Shown: one piece after another, positions 8,934 to 18,710 of the stretch
How the letters are laid out: each line of letters starts with the position of its first letter
Position numbering within the stretch: position 1 is the stretch's first letter
Made by a program: the position numbers and the translations under genes
Assembly (NCBI GenBank): GCA_963771845.1
Contig: CAVYVC010000023.1
Coordinates: 1 to 64,000 of the forward strand
Direction of reading: 5' to 3'
DNA length: 64,000 nucleotides
Origin: VAZQ01 sp963771845
GTDB taxonomy: Bacteria > Pseudomonadota > Alphaproteobacteria > Rhizobiales > Xanthobacteraceae
Notes under the pieces: generated by a model
Seen by the model: only the letters and a program-made list of their open reading frames with translations
Told to the model about the DNA's origin: nothing
Database searches by the model: none

Positions 8934-11401
8934 TGGCCTGGGCAAGCGCCGTCTTCCCGTTGGCCCATCGCTGGCGACGAACCGCGATCCTGTTCGTCGC
9001 CACGACCTTGTTGCTCGGCGGCTCTTTCGCAAGGCCGGCGCTCGCGCAGGTCCTGGCGTTCCCGAAGCGCGAAGCGCCGATCCCCAGAACGGCGCCAAAC
9101 GGGGCTCAGGAGCAGATGCTCGTGCGCGCCCAGGAGATCAACTACGACTACACGAATGAGCGCGTCTCCGCCGTGGGCAACGTGCAGCTCTACTATGGCG
9201 CCACCACGCTCGAAGCGGACCGGGTCATCTACGATCAGAAAACCAAGCGGCTGCATGCCGAAGGCAACGTCCGGCTCACCCAGCCCGACGGCAGCGTCAC
9301 CTACGGCGAGATCATGGATCTCAGCGATGACTTGCGTGACGGATTTGTTGATTCGCTGCGCGCGGACGCTCCCGAGCAGACCCGATTTGCCGCCTCGCGG
9401 GCGGAGCGATCCGAAAGCAACTACACCGTCTTCTACAGTGGCGTATACACCGCCTGCGAGCCCTGCAAGGATGATCCGACCAGACCACCGAAATGGCAGG
9501 TCAAAGCAGCGCGGATCATCCACGACCAGGGCGAGAAGATGATGTATTTCGAGGACGCGAGGCTCGAATTCGCCGGCGTCCCGCTCGCCTACGTACCGTT
9601 CTTCTCAGCGCCCGATCCGACGGTCAAACGCAAGACCGGTTTCCTGGTGCCCACCTACAGCACGAGCTCCGTTTACGGGTTCGGCGTTGCCACGCCGTAC
9701 TACCTGGCGCTTGCTCCCGATTACGACGCCACGATCACTCCCATGATTACGAGCCGGCAGGGACCATTGCTGCAGGGAGAGTGGCGCCAGCGGCTCATGG
9801 ACGGGGCCTATAGCATTCGCGGCACGGGCATTTTCCAGCTCGATAAGAGTGCGTTCTCACAGCTCACTCCAGGCTATCGCGACTTTCGCGGCAGCCTTGA
9901 GTCTTCTGGCCAGTTCAACCTTTCGGACCGATGGGTATGGGGCTGGGACGGCACTCTGCTTTCGGACAAGACATACCTGCAGGACTACTCGCTGCAGAAG
10001 AGCCTGCAAGGAGCCGATCTGCTCCGATCGACGCCCGACTATGCGCTCTCTCAGCTTTACCTCGCGGGACGCGGAGACCGCAGCTATTTCGAAGCCCGCA
10101 CGCTTTATTTTTACGGCTTTTCGCAGGCCGATGATCAGAGCCAATTGCCGGTCGTGCATCCCGTCATCGACCACAACTACGTTTTCAAAAATCCAATCCT
10201 CGGCGGAGAGGTTCAGCTGCGGAGCAATTTCACTAGCCTCAACAGAAGCACGGCGGACTTCGATCCGATCACAGAGACTGCTTACTTGAACAACCTGTGC
10301 AGTCCCCTGACCGCGGACACTTCCGTCAAGAATTCCAACAATTGCCTGCTGCGCGGAATTGCCGGCACTTACACCCGATTTTCAACCGAGGCATCGTGGC
10401 GGAGGACCATCATCGATCCCTGGGGCCAGGTCTTCACCCCATTCGTCATGTTGCGGGGCGACGCTGCCGACATTCAAGTGTCCGCGCAGCCGGGCGTATC
10501 CAATTTCATCAACACCGGACAGAGCGACGTCGGTCGCGTGATGCCGACCGCCGGCGTCGAATACCGATATCCGCTGATCAATGCGCAAGCATGGGGAACG
10601 CAAACCATTGAACCCATTGCGCAGCTCATTTTGCGGCCGAACGAAACCGGAGTCGGCCGCTTTCCGAACGAGGATGCGCAAAGCCTGATCTTTGATGATT
10701 CAAACCTGTTCAAGGTGAACAAGTTCTCGGGATGGGATCGCGTCGAAGGCGGTAGCCGCGCCAATGTGGGCGTGCAGTACACCGCACAATTCAACCAGGG
10801 CGGCAACGTGAATCTTCTGTTTGGACAGTCTTACCAGCTGTTCGGACAGAATTCGTTCGCGCTCGCCGCAACGAGCAATACCGGGCTCGAAAGCGGTCTT
10901 GACACGGCGCGGTCGGACTATGTGGCTCGCGCTTCCTACCAGCCGAACTCCACCTTCCTGTTCACATCCCGCTTCCGCTTCGATGAAAGCAACTTCAACG
11001 TGCGTCGAACCGAGCTCGAGGCTACCGCCAATTTCGGCCGCTGGACGACGTCGATCATCTACGGAGATTACGCCGCCCAGCCCGAGATCGGCTTCCTCGA
11101 CCGGCGGGAGGGCATCCTCGTCAATGCCAGGTTGAAGGTGACGCCCAACTGGGTCTTGATCGGCGCGGCGCGATGGGACCTGCTTGCCCGCCAGGTCAGC
11201 CAGACCCAGATGGGCGTCGGATACATTGACGACTGCCTCATCTTGGCCCTGAATTATATTACTGATTACGCCTATAGCGGCAGCCTGACCGTCAACCACA
11301 GTTTCATGCTGCAGCTCAGCCTGCGCACCCTGGGAGGCACGACAACCAATCAGGGCGCATCTGCGCTCAACAGCGGCGTGCCAGGGTTGGGGACACACTG
11401 A
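8933..11401 (+). CDS. lptD: LPS-assembly protein LptD (outer-membrane translocon)
   Basis: An 822-residue outer-membrane barrel that inserts LPS into the outer leaflet together with LptE. A signal peptide ends at ALAQ (about residue 39). The periplasmic OstA/jellyroll domain follows (VRAQEINYDYTNERVSAVG, LHAEGNVRLTQPDG), then the LptD barrel domain with LAYVPFFSAPDPTVKRKTGF. Cys residues occur at CEPC early and in pairs in the barrel, as expected for its disulfides. The ATG overlaps the lptG stop (TGATG). lptE is not adjacent. Confidence 0.94.
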   Translation: MAWASAVFPLAHRWRRTAILFVATTLLLGGSFARPALAQVLAFPKREAPIPRTAPNGAQEQMLVRAQEINYDYTNERVSAVGNVQLYYGATTLEADRVIYDQKTKRLHAEGNVRLTQPDGSVTYGEIMDLSDDLRDGFVDSLRADAPEQTRFAASRAERSESNYTVFYSGVYTACEPCKDDPTRPPKWQVKAARIIHDQGEKMMYFEDARLEFAGVPLAYVPFFSAPDPTVKRKTGFLVPTYSTSSVYGFGVATPYYLALAPDYDATITPMITSRQGPLLQGEWRQRLMDGAYSIRGTGIFQLDKSAFSQLTPGYRDFRGSLESSGQFNLSDRWVWGWDGTLLSDKTYLQDYSLQKSLQGADLLRSTPDYALSQLYLAGRGDRSYFEARTLYFYGFSQADDQSQLPVVHPVIDHNYVFKNPILGGEVQLRSNFTSLNRSTADFDPITETAYLNNLCSPLTADTSVKNSNNCLLRGIAGTYTRFSTEASWRRTIIDPWGQVFTPFVMLRGDAADIQVSAQPGVSNFINTGQSDVGRVMPTAGVEYRYPLINAQAWGTQTIEPIAQLILRPNETGVGRFPNEDAQSLIFDDSNLFKVNKFSGWDRVEGGSRANVGVQYTAQFNQGGNVNLLFGQSYQLFGQNSFALAATSNTGLESGLDTARSDYVARASYQPNSTFLFTSRFRFDESNFNVRRTELEATANFGRWTTSIIYGDYAAQPEIGFLDRREGILVNARLKVTPNWVLIGAARWDLLARQVSQTQMGVGYIDDCLILALNYITDYAYSGSLTVNHSFMLQLSLRTLGGTTTNQGASALNSGVPGLGTH

Positions 11402-12327
11402 TGCTCCAAAGATCGGTTACGCGCACCGGACATTTGTTCGCGGGAATATTGCTCGGCTTTGCTTGCTTTGTGGTGAGCGCGGCCCGCGCTCAGCAGATCG
11501 TCGTCATCGTCAATGGCGACCCTGTCACCGCGCTCGATATCGAGCAGCGTTCCAAGCTCAATCAGTTGTCGACCCACAAGGTCCCTGCCCGCCAGGAAGT
11601 GCTTGAGGAACTGATCAACGACACGCTCAAGATCAAGGAGGGCAAGAAGTTCGGGTTCGAGATCAGCGAGACGGAAGTCAACAGCGCTTTTGGCACCATG
11701 GCGAGCCGCATGCGGCTCACCCCGGACCAGCTCACCCAGATGCTTGCCAAGCAGGGTATCGCCGCTTCTACGCTCAAACTACGCATCAAAGCCGACTTGA
11801 CCTGGCCACAGCTGGTGCGCGGACGATACTCCGCGAGCCTGCAAGTCGGAGAGAAAGACATTCTCACCGCCGCGGATCCGAAAGCCGAAGACAGCATCGG
11901 CTACGATTATACGTTACGGCCGATCCTGTTCATTTTCCCGCCTGGATCGGGCGAATCGGTCATCGAGGCGCGCCGTCGTGACGCGGAAGCGTTGCGCGGC
12001 CGCTTTCAGGGCTGCGACGCGGGGATTACGTTTGCGCGCGCGCTCAAGGATGTCGCCGTGCGCGACCAGGTGCTCCGGAGCTCGGCCGATCTCCCATCCG
12101 AACTGCGCAAGCTGCTCGACAGTACGGAGGTCGGAAAGCTGACCCCGCCGGAAACCACCAAGCTCGGCATCGAGATGTTCGCCATCTGCGGAAAGAAGGA
12201 ATCGGCGGCGGACAACACCCCCGGAAAACGCCGGGCGAGAGAGGCGCTCATGCAGCAGCGATACGAGCGGCTGTCCAAGCAATATCTAAACGAGGTACGC
12301 CGCGGCGCGATGCTTGAATACAAGTAA
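11401..12327 (+). CDS. surA: SurA-type periplasmic chaperone / peptidylprolyl isomerase
   Basis: A 308-residue secreted protein that would assist folding of outer-membrane proteins including LptD. A signal peptide ends at ARAQ. The SurA N-terminal domain follows (IVVIVNGDPVTALDIEQRSK, EVLEELINDTLKIKEGKK, FGTMASRMRLTPDQLTQML), with one weakly conserved parvulin-like segment after YDYTLRPILFIF. It is shorter than E. coli SurA (about 430, two parvulin domains), as is usual in Hyphomicrobiales. It starts on the last base of the lptD stop, so translation is coupled. Confidence 0.85.
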   Translation: MLQRSVTRTGHLFAGILLGFACFVVSAARAQQIVVIVNGDPVTALDIEQRSKLNQLSTHKVPARQEVLEELINDTLKIKEGKKFGFEISETEVNSAFGTMASRMRLTPDQLTQMLAKQGIAASTLKLRIKADLTWPQLVRGRYSASLQVGEKDILTAADPKAEDSIGYDYTLRPILFIFPPGSGESVIEARRRDAEALRGRFQGCDAGITFARALKDVAVRDQVLRSSADLPSELRKLLDSTEVGKLTPPETTKLGIEMFAICGKKESAADNTPGKRRAREALMQQRYERLSKQYLNEVRRGAMLEYK

Positions 12328-12334
12328 GACCGGA

Positions 12335-13360
12335 ATGGACAGCCCTCTGGCGCTCACGCTCGGTGAGCCCGCCGGCATAGGGCCCGATATCACGTTCGCC
12401 GCCTGGCGCCGGCGGAAAGAGCTGGGCCTCCCACCGTTTTATATTCTTGCCGATCCGGGATTCCTTGCCCGGCGTGCCAGCCGGATTGCTCCTGATGTCC
12501 CTATTTCCGTGGTCGAGCCGCCGGGCGCGAATGCCGCGTTTGAGACTGCGCTGCCCGTCGTTGACATCGGCGTCGAGGTTGGCGCGGAGCCCGGTCATCC
12601 AGACCATTCGAGCGCGCCGGCAGTACTCGCCGCCATTCGCCGCGGCGTTGCCGATGTGGCAGCCGGCAGGGCACGCGCCATTGTGACCAATCCCATCGCG
12701 AAGAACGTGCTCTATCGTTCCGGATTCACCGAGCCCGGACATACCGAATACCTCGCCAAATTGGCGGCGCAGCTGAGTGGGGTCGCTGCCCATCCGGTGA
12801 TGATGTTGTGGTCGCCGGAACTAGCCGTGGTCCCTGTCACAATCCATTTGCCGCTCCGGCAAGTCGTCGAGGCGCTGACCAGCGACCTCATCGTGCAGAC
12901 AGGGCAGATCGTGGCTCAAGATTTGAACACGCGCTTTCGCATTGCACGTCCGCGCCTTGCCGTCGCAGGTCTCAATCCCCATGCGGGCGAGCAGGGCACG
13001 CTGGGTGATGAGGATGTGACTGTGGTGCGTCCAGCGGTCGAGCGGCTCACGGCGCAAGGAATAGACGCGCGCGGACCGCTTGCCGCAGACTCCTTGTTTC
13101 ATCAGGCGGCACGGCTCACTTATGACGCGGTGCTTGCCATGTATCACGACCAGGCACTGATCCCCATCAAAACGCTTGCGTTCGACCACGCCGTCAATGT
13201 CACCCTCGGCTTGCCGTTCGTGCGTACCTCGCCCGACCACGGCACCGCGTTCGACATTGCCGGCACGGGCCGCGCCGACCCGGGCAGCTTGATCGCGGCA
13301 CTCACACTCGCTGCGCGATTGGCCGGGAACGATCCTGCCGGCCTGGCGCATCGCACATGA
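12335..13360 (+). CDS. pdxA: 4-hydroxythreonine-4-phosphate dehydrogenase
   Basis: NAD-dependent enzyme of the DXP-dependent vitamin B6 pathway. The 341-residue protein has LTLGEPAGIGPDI at the N-terminus, TNPIAKNVLY, GHTEYLA, and the metal-binding region with HQAARL, YHDQALIPIK and TSPDHGTAFDIAG. The ATG 7 bp after the surA stop is preferred over an overlapping TTG. It ends with an ATGA overlap into rsmA. The surA-pdxA-rsmA order is conserved widely in proteobacteria. Confidence 0.95.
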   Translation: MDSPLALTLGEPAGIGPDITFAAWRRRKELGLPPFYILADPGFLARRASRIAPDVPISVVEPPGANAAFETALPVVDIGVEVGAEPGHPDHSSAPAVLAAIRRGVADVAAGRARAIVTNPIAKNVLYRSGFTEPGHTEYLAKLAAQLSGVAAHPVMMLWSPELAVVPVTIHLPLRQVVEALTSDLIVQTGQIVAQDLNTRFRIARPRLAVAGLNPHAGEQGTLGDEDVTVVRPAVERLTAQGIDARGPLAADSLFHQAARLTYDAVLAMYHDQALIPIKTLAFDHAVNVTLGLPFVRTSPDHGTAFDIAGTGRADPGSLIAALTLAARLAGNDPAGLAHRT

Positions 13361-14205
13361 ACGCGGTTGCCGATCTGCCGCCATTGCGAGAGGTGATCCG
13401 GCGCTACGATCTGCGGGCCAAGAAATCGCTTGGCCAGAATTTTCTGCTCGACTTCAACCTCATTGCCCGCATTGCTCGGGCAGCGGGGCCGCTCCAGGAC
13501 ATCGACGTGGTGGAGATCGGTCCTGGACCCGGCGGGCTCACCCGTGCATTGCTGGCGCAAGGGGCGCGGCGAGTGATCGCCATCGAGCGCGACGAACGTG
13601 CAATTGCCGCCCTTGACGAGATTGCACAGCGAAACCCGGGCCGACTCGAAATCGTCGCGGCAGATGCACTTGCGATCGACGCGCGTGGGTTGGTTGCGAG
13701 CCATCCGGCACGGGTCGTCGCGAACCTGCCCTACAATATTGCCTCTGCATTACTCGTCGCATGGCTGAGCGCCGAACCATGGCCGCCATGGTATGATCGG
13801 CTAGTGCTGATGTTTCAGCGCGAGGTCGCCGATCGCATTGTGGCGCTGCCGGGCAAAAAGGCTTACGGCCGCCTGTCGGTGCTCACGGGCTGGCGCGCCG
13901 AGGCGCGCATTCTGTTTGATGTGGCGCCGCGGGCGTTCGTGCCGCCGCCGAAGGTGACGTCGTCCCTGGTCAGGCTCGTGCCGCGCGAACACCCGCTGCC
14001 ATGTGATCGCCGCGCTCTTGAGCGGGTAACCCAGGCCGCATTCGGTCAGCGCCGCAAGATGCTGCGCCAGAGCCTCAAATCGTTGGGTGTCGATCCGTCC
14101 GCTTTGCTGGCAGCGGCGGATATCGCGCCAACTGCCCGCGCCGAAGACATCCCGGTTGCGGGTTTCGTCGCGCTGGCGCAAGCCTACTCCAAATCCCTCC
14201 GCTGA
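13357..14205 (+). CDS. rsmA: 16S rRNA (adenine(1518/1519)-N6)-dimethyltransferase
   Basis: SAM-dependent enzyme (KsgA) that dimethylates two adjacent adenines near the 3' end of 16S rRNA. The 282 residues contain KKSLGQNFLLD, the SAM-binding EIGPGPGGLTRALL, and the catalytic motif NLPYNIAS. The C-terminal helical domain includes QRRKMLRQSLKSLG. It overlaps pdxA by 4 bp. Its 3' end is overlapped by the antisense 3' end of yicC, probably because yicC has lost its own stop. Confidence 0.96.
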   Translation: MNAVADLPPLREVIRRYDLRAKKSLGQNFLLDFNLIARIARAAGPLQDIDVVEIGPGPGGLTRALLAQGARRVIAIERDERAIAALDEIAQRNPGRLEIVAADALAIDARGLVASHPARVVANLPYNIASALLVAWLSAEPWPPWYDRLVLMFQREVADRIVALPGKKAYGRLSVLTGWRAEARILFDVAPRAFVPPPKVTSSLVRLVPREHPLPCDRRALERVTQAAFGQRRKMLRQSLKSLGVDPSALLAAADIAPTARAEDIPVAGFVALAQAYSKSLR

Positions 14206-15115
14206 AAGGGCCTGAAGGGGCAGGAATCACTCCAAGATTCTGGACCTGCTCGCGGAACTGCTCCACGACATTCTTGAGCTCGAGACCGATGTTGGTCAGC
14301 TCCACATCGTTTGACTTGGAGCACAAGGTGTTCGCTTCGCGATTGAGCTCCTGCGCAAGAAAATCGAGCCGCCGCCCAATCGCCCCTCCCTGTTCAATAA
14401 GGCGACGGACGGCAACGGCGTGGGCTGCCAGGCGATCGAGCTCCTCCCGGATGTCGGCCTTATTGGCAATCAGAATTGCTTCCTGGTGCAGCCGATCAGG
14501 ATCAAACCGAGCGGATGCATCAAGCAGCATCGCGACCTGCTCCGCGATTCTCGCCTTGATCGCCTCGGGGCGACGACCGGGCGCGGCCTCCGCCCGCGCG
14601 GCAAGTGCGGCGATTTCGTCCACGCGCTGGGAAAGCACGCGCCCCAAAACTTCGCCTTCCTGCCGGCGCATGGCGGCAAGCTCAGCGAGCGTATCCGCAA
14701 ATCCAGAGACGACCGCACTTTCAGCGGCACGCCTGTCCTCTTCCCGCTCATCGGGTTCCGTGATCTCCATCACTCCCTTGAGTGAGAGAATGCCATCAAG
14801 TTGCGGCTCGGCTGCATCCACCTGTCCTGCGAGATTTTTCATGGCCACGAGGACTGCCGCGAGCACGGCGTCGTTGACTCGAACGATGGGGGCAACGCCC
14901 TGACGATCAACGGCAAGGGCGGCATGGATGGTGCCACGCGAAAGCACCTGTGCCGCGGTATTGCGAACCGGTGCCTCGACGGCATCCCAGCCGGTTGGCA
15001 GCCGAAGCCGAAGATCGAGCCCCTTTGCATTGACGGACTTGAGCTCCCAGGCCCAGCCATAGCTCCCACAGACGCCATGGCCGCGGGCAAAACCGGTCAT
15101 GCTGGAGAGCGCCAC
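14075..15115 (-). CDS. YicC/YloC-family endoribonuclease with extended C-terminus
   Basis: The family protein (YicC N-terminal domain, then DUF1732) is linked to RNA turnover and stationary-phase survival. Conserved parts are MTGFARGHG, the WELKSVNAKGLDLRLRLP stretch, and the C-terminal EELDRLAAH...FLAQELNREANTL, DVELTNIGLELKN, VEQFREQVQN. A GTG start (VALSSMTGFAR) matches the family N-terminus. The family normally ends just after VQN; here the frame runs on about 50 residues into antisense rsmA. Removing one C of the CC at 14232-14233 would restore N-L-E-stop at 14227, giving 295 residues. The extension is probably not genuine. Confidence 0.88.
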   Translation of the reverse strand: MALSSMTGFARGHGVCGSYGWAWELKSVNAKGLDLRLRLPTGWDAVEAPVRNTAAQVLSRGTIHAALAVDRQGVAPIVRVNDAVLAAVLVAMKNLAGQVDAAEPQLDGILSLKGVMEITEPDEREEDRRAAESAVVSGFADTLAELAAMRRQEGEVLGRVLSQRVDEIAALAARAEAAPGRRPEAIKARIAEQVAMLLDASARFDPDRLHQEAILIANKADIREELDRLAAHAVAVRRLIEQGGAIGRRLDFLAQELNREANTLCSKSNDVELTNIGLELKNVVEQFREQVQNLGVIPAPSGPFSGGIWSRLAPARRNPQPGCLRRGQLARYPPLPAKRTDRHPTI

Positions 15116-15162
15116 GCGGGCGAACCTACAGTATGATTTGCTGAGATCGAGCCAGCAGCTCC

Positions 15163-15306
15163 ACCTCTCCCGGCAGGGGAGAGGTCGGAATGGGCGCTTT
15201 GCGCCCAGTCCGGGTGAGGGGGTCACAGCTTCTGAATTGGCCCCCCCTCACCCGGATCGCGCAAGCGCGATCCGACCTCTCCCCTCCGGGGCCTCCGGGG
15301 AGAGGT
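15163..15306. repeat. Palindromic intergenic repeat (ACCTCTCCC...GGGAGAGGT)
   Basis: Inverted ends ACCTCTCCCGG and GGGGAGAGGT enclose CCGGGTGAGGGGG / CCCCCCTCACCCGG arms and two inner hairpins (GGGCGCTTTGCGCCC and GATCGCGCAAGCGCGATC). This is the well-known rhizobial extragenic element. It lies between yicC and mltG. Confidence 0.85.
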
Positions 15307-15340
15307 ACCGCAAACTGCACCTTTGCGCCGTGATCAAACA

Positions 15341-16534
15341 TTATTGCGCGGTGCCGGCGGCCTTGCCGTTCGCGCTACGCTTACTCCGGCGCGCCGGAGT
15401 CGCCGCGGGAATTGCGCGCGGCGCAGACGTCGATTGCTGCTCCGGGCCCGGGCTCTCTGCCTTTTGCTCGTGCTCGACGACCCGCAATCGGGCAACGTTC
15501 TTTTGGTGCTGCTCGTAGGTTTCCGCAAAAGCATGCCCGCCGGTGCCGTCGGCGACGAAATAGAGCTCCTTCGTGCGCGCTGGATTGGCGGCAGCCTCAA
15601 TCGAACCGCGGCCCGGATTGGCGATGGGACCGGGCGGAAGGCCGTCAATGACGTAGGTGTTGTACGGCGTGGGCTGCGCGACGTCAGCCTTGCTCAGCGG
15701 CCGCCCGAGCGAGCCCTTGCCGAACACGAGACCGTAAATAATGGTCGGATCGGATTGCAGCTTCATCTTCTGCTTGAGGCGATTCGCGAATATCGCGGCG
15801 ATACGGGTGCGTTCCTCCGGCTTGCTGGTTTCTTTTTCGATGATGGAGGCAAGGATAATGAGCTGGTCAGGGCTCTTGAGCGGCAAATCGGGATTGCGCC
15901 GTTCCCAAACTTCCCGCACCAGCCTGTCCTGCGCCTGGCGCATGCGTTGAATCATTTGCTCGCGGGTAAAACCGCGATTGAATTGATAGCTATCCGGTAG
16001 GAGACTTCCTTCCCGCGGAACTTCTTTGATGTTTCCGGAAAGGACATCGTTGTCCAGGAGACGCGCAACGATCTGCTCGGATGTGAGGCCTTCGGGAACC
16101 GTGAGCTGGTGTTGCACCACCCTGCCGTCGACAATGGTTTGGACGACGTCACGCAGGCTCGCCTGCTTGGTGAAAAGGTATTCGCCAGCCTTGAGCTCGG
16201 TTCGGGCATTGAGCGCAAGCACAGCGGCAATGAATACCAGCCGATGCTCTTCGATGACCCCTTCGCGATTGAGTAGGTCAGCGATATCCATCAACCCCAG
16301 GCGCGTGGGAATGACCACGACTTTGTCCTCGAGCAGCGGACCAGGCTCCTCAAGCCTGGTCTTGCCGAAAATCATTGCTCCACCCCCCACGAGGAGCACG
16401 ATGAGAAGGAGCGTGATGATCGCGTTTCCGACGATCACCAGCGGATTGCGTGCGCGCCGGGACGGTCGGAATCCACGGCCGGGAAAGGGCACGTGATCCG
16501 GCTGTAAGGCGGCCCGCGGGCTACGAGGAGCCAT
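15341..16534 (-). CDS. mltG: Endolytic peptidoglycan transglycosylase MltG
   Basis: A single-pass inner-membrane enzyme that cleaves nascent glycan strands. The 397-residue protein has a basic cytoplasmic N-terminus, one membrane helix (NPLVIVGNAIITLLLIVLLV), a LysM-like region, and the YceG domain with YLFTKQASLRDVV, VPEGLTSEQI, the catalytic-loop Glu in ASIIEKETSKPEERTRIA, and FANRL...LQSDPTIIYG. The ATG before APRSPRAALQ was chosen; a longer frame exists upstream without family similarity. A disordered Lys/Arg/Ala tail ends the protein. It follows fabF on the same strand, as usual in this order. Confidence 0.93.
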   Translation of the reverse strand: MAPRSPRAALQPDHVPFPGRGFRPSRRARNPLVIVGNAIITLLLIVLLVGGGAMIFGKTRLEEPGPLLEDKVVVIPTRLGLMDIADLLNREGVIEEHRLVFIAAVLALNARTELKAGEYLFTKQASLRDVVQTIVDGRVVQHQLTVPEGLTSEQIVARLLDNDVLSGNIKEVPREGSLLPDSYQFNRGFTREQMIQRMRQAQDRLVREVWERRNPDLPLKSPDQLIILASIIEKETSKPEERTRIAAIFANRLKQKMKLQSDPTIIYGLVFGKGSLGRPLSKADVAQPTPYNTYVIDGLPPGPIANPGRGSIEAAANPARTKELYFVADGTGGHAFAETYEQHQKNVARLRVVEHEQKAESPGPEQQSTSAPRAIPAATPARRSKRSANGKAAGTAQ

Positions 16535-17060
16535 GCGTTTCGGCTCGATCACCAAATTGGCGACTCCATCTGGCCGTGCCGATATGGGCGGCTGCGGCTC
16601 GCCGGCTTCAAGTACTTCTCGCACAGCGGATTCTCGCCCCCGGCATGACAGTAGGGGGGATCGGCAGAGCACTCGAAGAACCTGAGACTTTATCCGATGG
16701 TCGGATGCCGGGTACAGGCAGATCGGATTTTGCAGTGGTACTCCTTTCGATCGACGGCGCATTAGGCCCGGTTGAGTTTTTTGGGGGAACGCCTCTTTTT
16801 GTCGCACTGGGCAAGACTGCGCGGGTGTCGCCCTTGCCTGACCCAAGCGGCGGGGGCTGCGGCGGCAGTCCCGTTGCCACCCGATGAAGCGAGGCCCCAT
16901 TGGGGGTATCTGACCGCGATGCTGATAGCTCCTGGTCGCTTTTGTCGGTCGGGGGATCACGCACGCGCGATCTTTCATTCTTCTCGCTTCCGAATCCGAC
17001 GACGGTAAGGGCGAATATAGCCAAAGGTGGGGCGCAGAAGAGGGCGGACGCGAGCGCTAC
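16535..17060. other. 526-bp gap between fabF and mltG
   Basis: An open minus-strand frame continuous with mltG covers most of this gap, but its translation (Arg/Pro-rich, no recognisable domain) does not look like protein. I see no RNA gene or terminator. It may contain the mltG promoter. Confidence 0.5.
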
Positions 17061-18326
17061 CTACGCAGAAACGCGTCGAAATACCAATGAGGCGTTCGTG
17101 CCGCCAAATCCGAAAGAGTTCGACAGCACGACGTCGACTTCGCGCTGCTTTGATTGATGCGGCACCAGATCGATTGGCGTCTCAACGGAGGGATGGTCGA
17201 GATTTATCGTCGGCGGCACGACGCCATCCCGCATGGAAAGAATTGAGAAGATGGCCTCCACGGCACCGGCTGCGCCCAGAAGGTGACCGATTGAGGACTT
17301 GGTCGACGACATGCATACCCGTCCAGCAGCGTTGCCGAGCAGACGGTGCACGGCACTCACCTCGATCTCATCTCCGAGCGGGGTGGAGGTGCCATGGGCG
17401 TTGATGTAGTCGATCTCGGACGCGGAAATGCCGGCCCGGGCAATGGCGGCGTTCATGCACCGCCAGGCTCCGTCCCCATCCGCCGCCGGCGCGGTGATGT
17501 GGTAGGCGTCGCCGGAAAGGCCATAGCCGATCAGTTCGGCATAGATGGTGGCGCCCCGCCCTCTGGCGTGTTCATAGCTTTCCAAAACGAGAATGCCGGC
17601 ACCTTCCCCCATGACGAAGCCGTCGCGATCCCGATCGTAGGGCCGCGAGGCTCGTTTGGGAGTGTCGTTGAATGCGGTGGACAGAGCCCTGCAGGCGATG
17701 AACCCGGCCATGCCGATGCGCGATATCGGTGATTCCGCCCCCCCTGCGACCATCACCTCGGCGTCTCCGAGCGCAATCAGCCGCGCAGCATCACCGATGG
17801 CGTGCGCTCCGGTCGAGCAGGCTGTTACCACCGCATGGTTGGGCCCTTTAAGGCCATGGGCAATCGAGACATAGCCCGAGGCGAGATTGATCAAGCGGCC
17901 CGGAATGAAGAAGGGTGATACTCGGCGCGGCCCCCGTTCCTTCAGAACAATCGCGGTTTCAGCAATTCCCGTTAACCCGCCAATTCCTGAGCCGATCATC
18001 ACCCCCGTCTTGATCTGGTCTTCATAGGTCGACGGCCTCCAATGGGCATCGCCAAGAGCCTGCGCCGCCGCACCCATGGCAAAGATGATGAAATCATCGA
18101 CCTTGCGTTGTTCTTTCGGCTCCATCCACTGGTCGGGATTGAATGTGCCGTCGCTGCCGTCCCCACGCGGCACCTGACAGGCAATTTTTGCTTGCAGATC
18201 GGAGACATCGAACTTTTCGATGCGGCTTGCGCCGCTTTCGCCATTGAGGAGCCGATGCCAACTCGCCTCGACTCCGCAAGCCAGCGGCGTCACCATGCCG
18301 AGGCCTGTGACGACGACGCGCCTCAT
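17061..18326 (-). CDS. fabF: 3-oxoacyl-[acyl-carrier-protein] synthase II
   Basis: Condensing enzyme of fatty-acid elongation (KAS II). The 421 residues hold the Cys-His-His triad: nucleophile in VVTACSTGAHAIG (Cys about 170), INAHGTSTPLGD, and KSSIGHLLGAAGAVE. The glycine-rich end SNSFGFGGTNASLVF is intact. It starts MRRVVVTGLGMVTPLA. It lies downstream of acpP, the standard fab operon order in alphaproteobacteria. Confidence 0.97.
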   Translation of the reverse strand: MRRVVVTGLGMVTPLACGVEASWHRLLNGESGASRIEKFDVSDLQAKIACQVPRGDGSDGTFNPDQWMEPKEQRKVDDFIIFAMGAAAQALGDAHWRPSTYEDQIKTGVMIGSGIGGLTGIAETAIVLKERGPRRVSPFFIPGRLINLASGYVSIAHGLKGPNHAVVTACSTGAHAIGDAARLIALGDAEVMVAGGAESPISRIGMAGFIACRALSTAFNDTPKRASRPYDRDRDGFVMGEGAGILVLESYEHARGRGATIYAELIGYGLSGDAYHITAPAADGDGAWRCMNAAIARAGISASEIDYINAHGTSTPLGDEIEVSAVHRLLGNAAGRVCMSSTKSSIGHLLGAAGAVEAIFSILSMRDGVVPPTINLDHPSVETPIDLVPHQSKQREVDVVLSNSFGFGGTNASLVFRRVSA

Positions 18327-18470
18327 CTGCGTCTCCTTGCCAAGGGTGTGGGATTGTTAGCCCCTGCTCTGCGCGGATCAAGTCACCGTCGAGCGCGGAA
18401 ACGGCAGCGCAATTGGATACCCGCCGAAGCTGCTCAATCAGGACAGCTTTGAAATTCGGCTGGCCGTTTC

Positions 18471-18710
18471 TCAGCTTTTCGCGTTCTTTTCGAGAAACTT
18501 GATCGCGTCACCTACGGTCAAAATGGTCTCGGCGGCGTCGTCAGGGATCTCACAGCCGAATTCTTCCTCAAATGCCATTACGAGCTCGACGGTGTCGAGA
18601 CTGTCAGCACCAAGATCATCGATGAAGCTGGCATTCTCGGTCACCTTGTCCGCCTCAACCCCGAGATGCTCGACCACAATTTTCTTCACCCGCTCGCCAA
18701 TGTCGCTCAT
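18471..18710 (-). CDS. acpP: Acyl carrier protein
   Basis: A 79-residue acidic four-helix carrier for fatty-acid synthesis. The phosphopantetheine attachment site is Ser37 in DDLGADSLDTVELVM. The N-terminus MSDIGERVKKIVVEHLGV is canonical. It lies between fabG and fabF. The 212-bp upstream gap gives room for its own promoter, in keeping with its high expression need. Confidence 0.98.
   Translation of the reverse strand: MSDIGERVKKIVVEHLGVEADKVTENASFIDDLGADSLDTVELVMAFEEEFGCEIPDDAAETILTVGDAIKFLEKNAKS

Noticed and set aside
16535..16978. An N-terminal extension of MltG of about 148 residues
   Set aside because: The open frame has unprotein-like Arg/Pro/Ser composition, and the family begins near the chosen ATG, shortly before the membrane helix.
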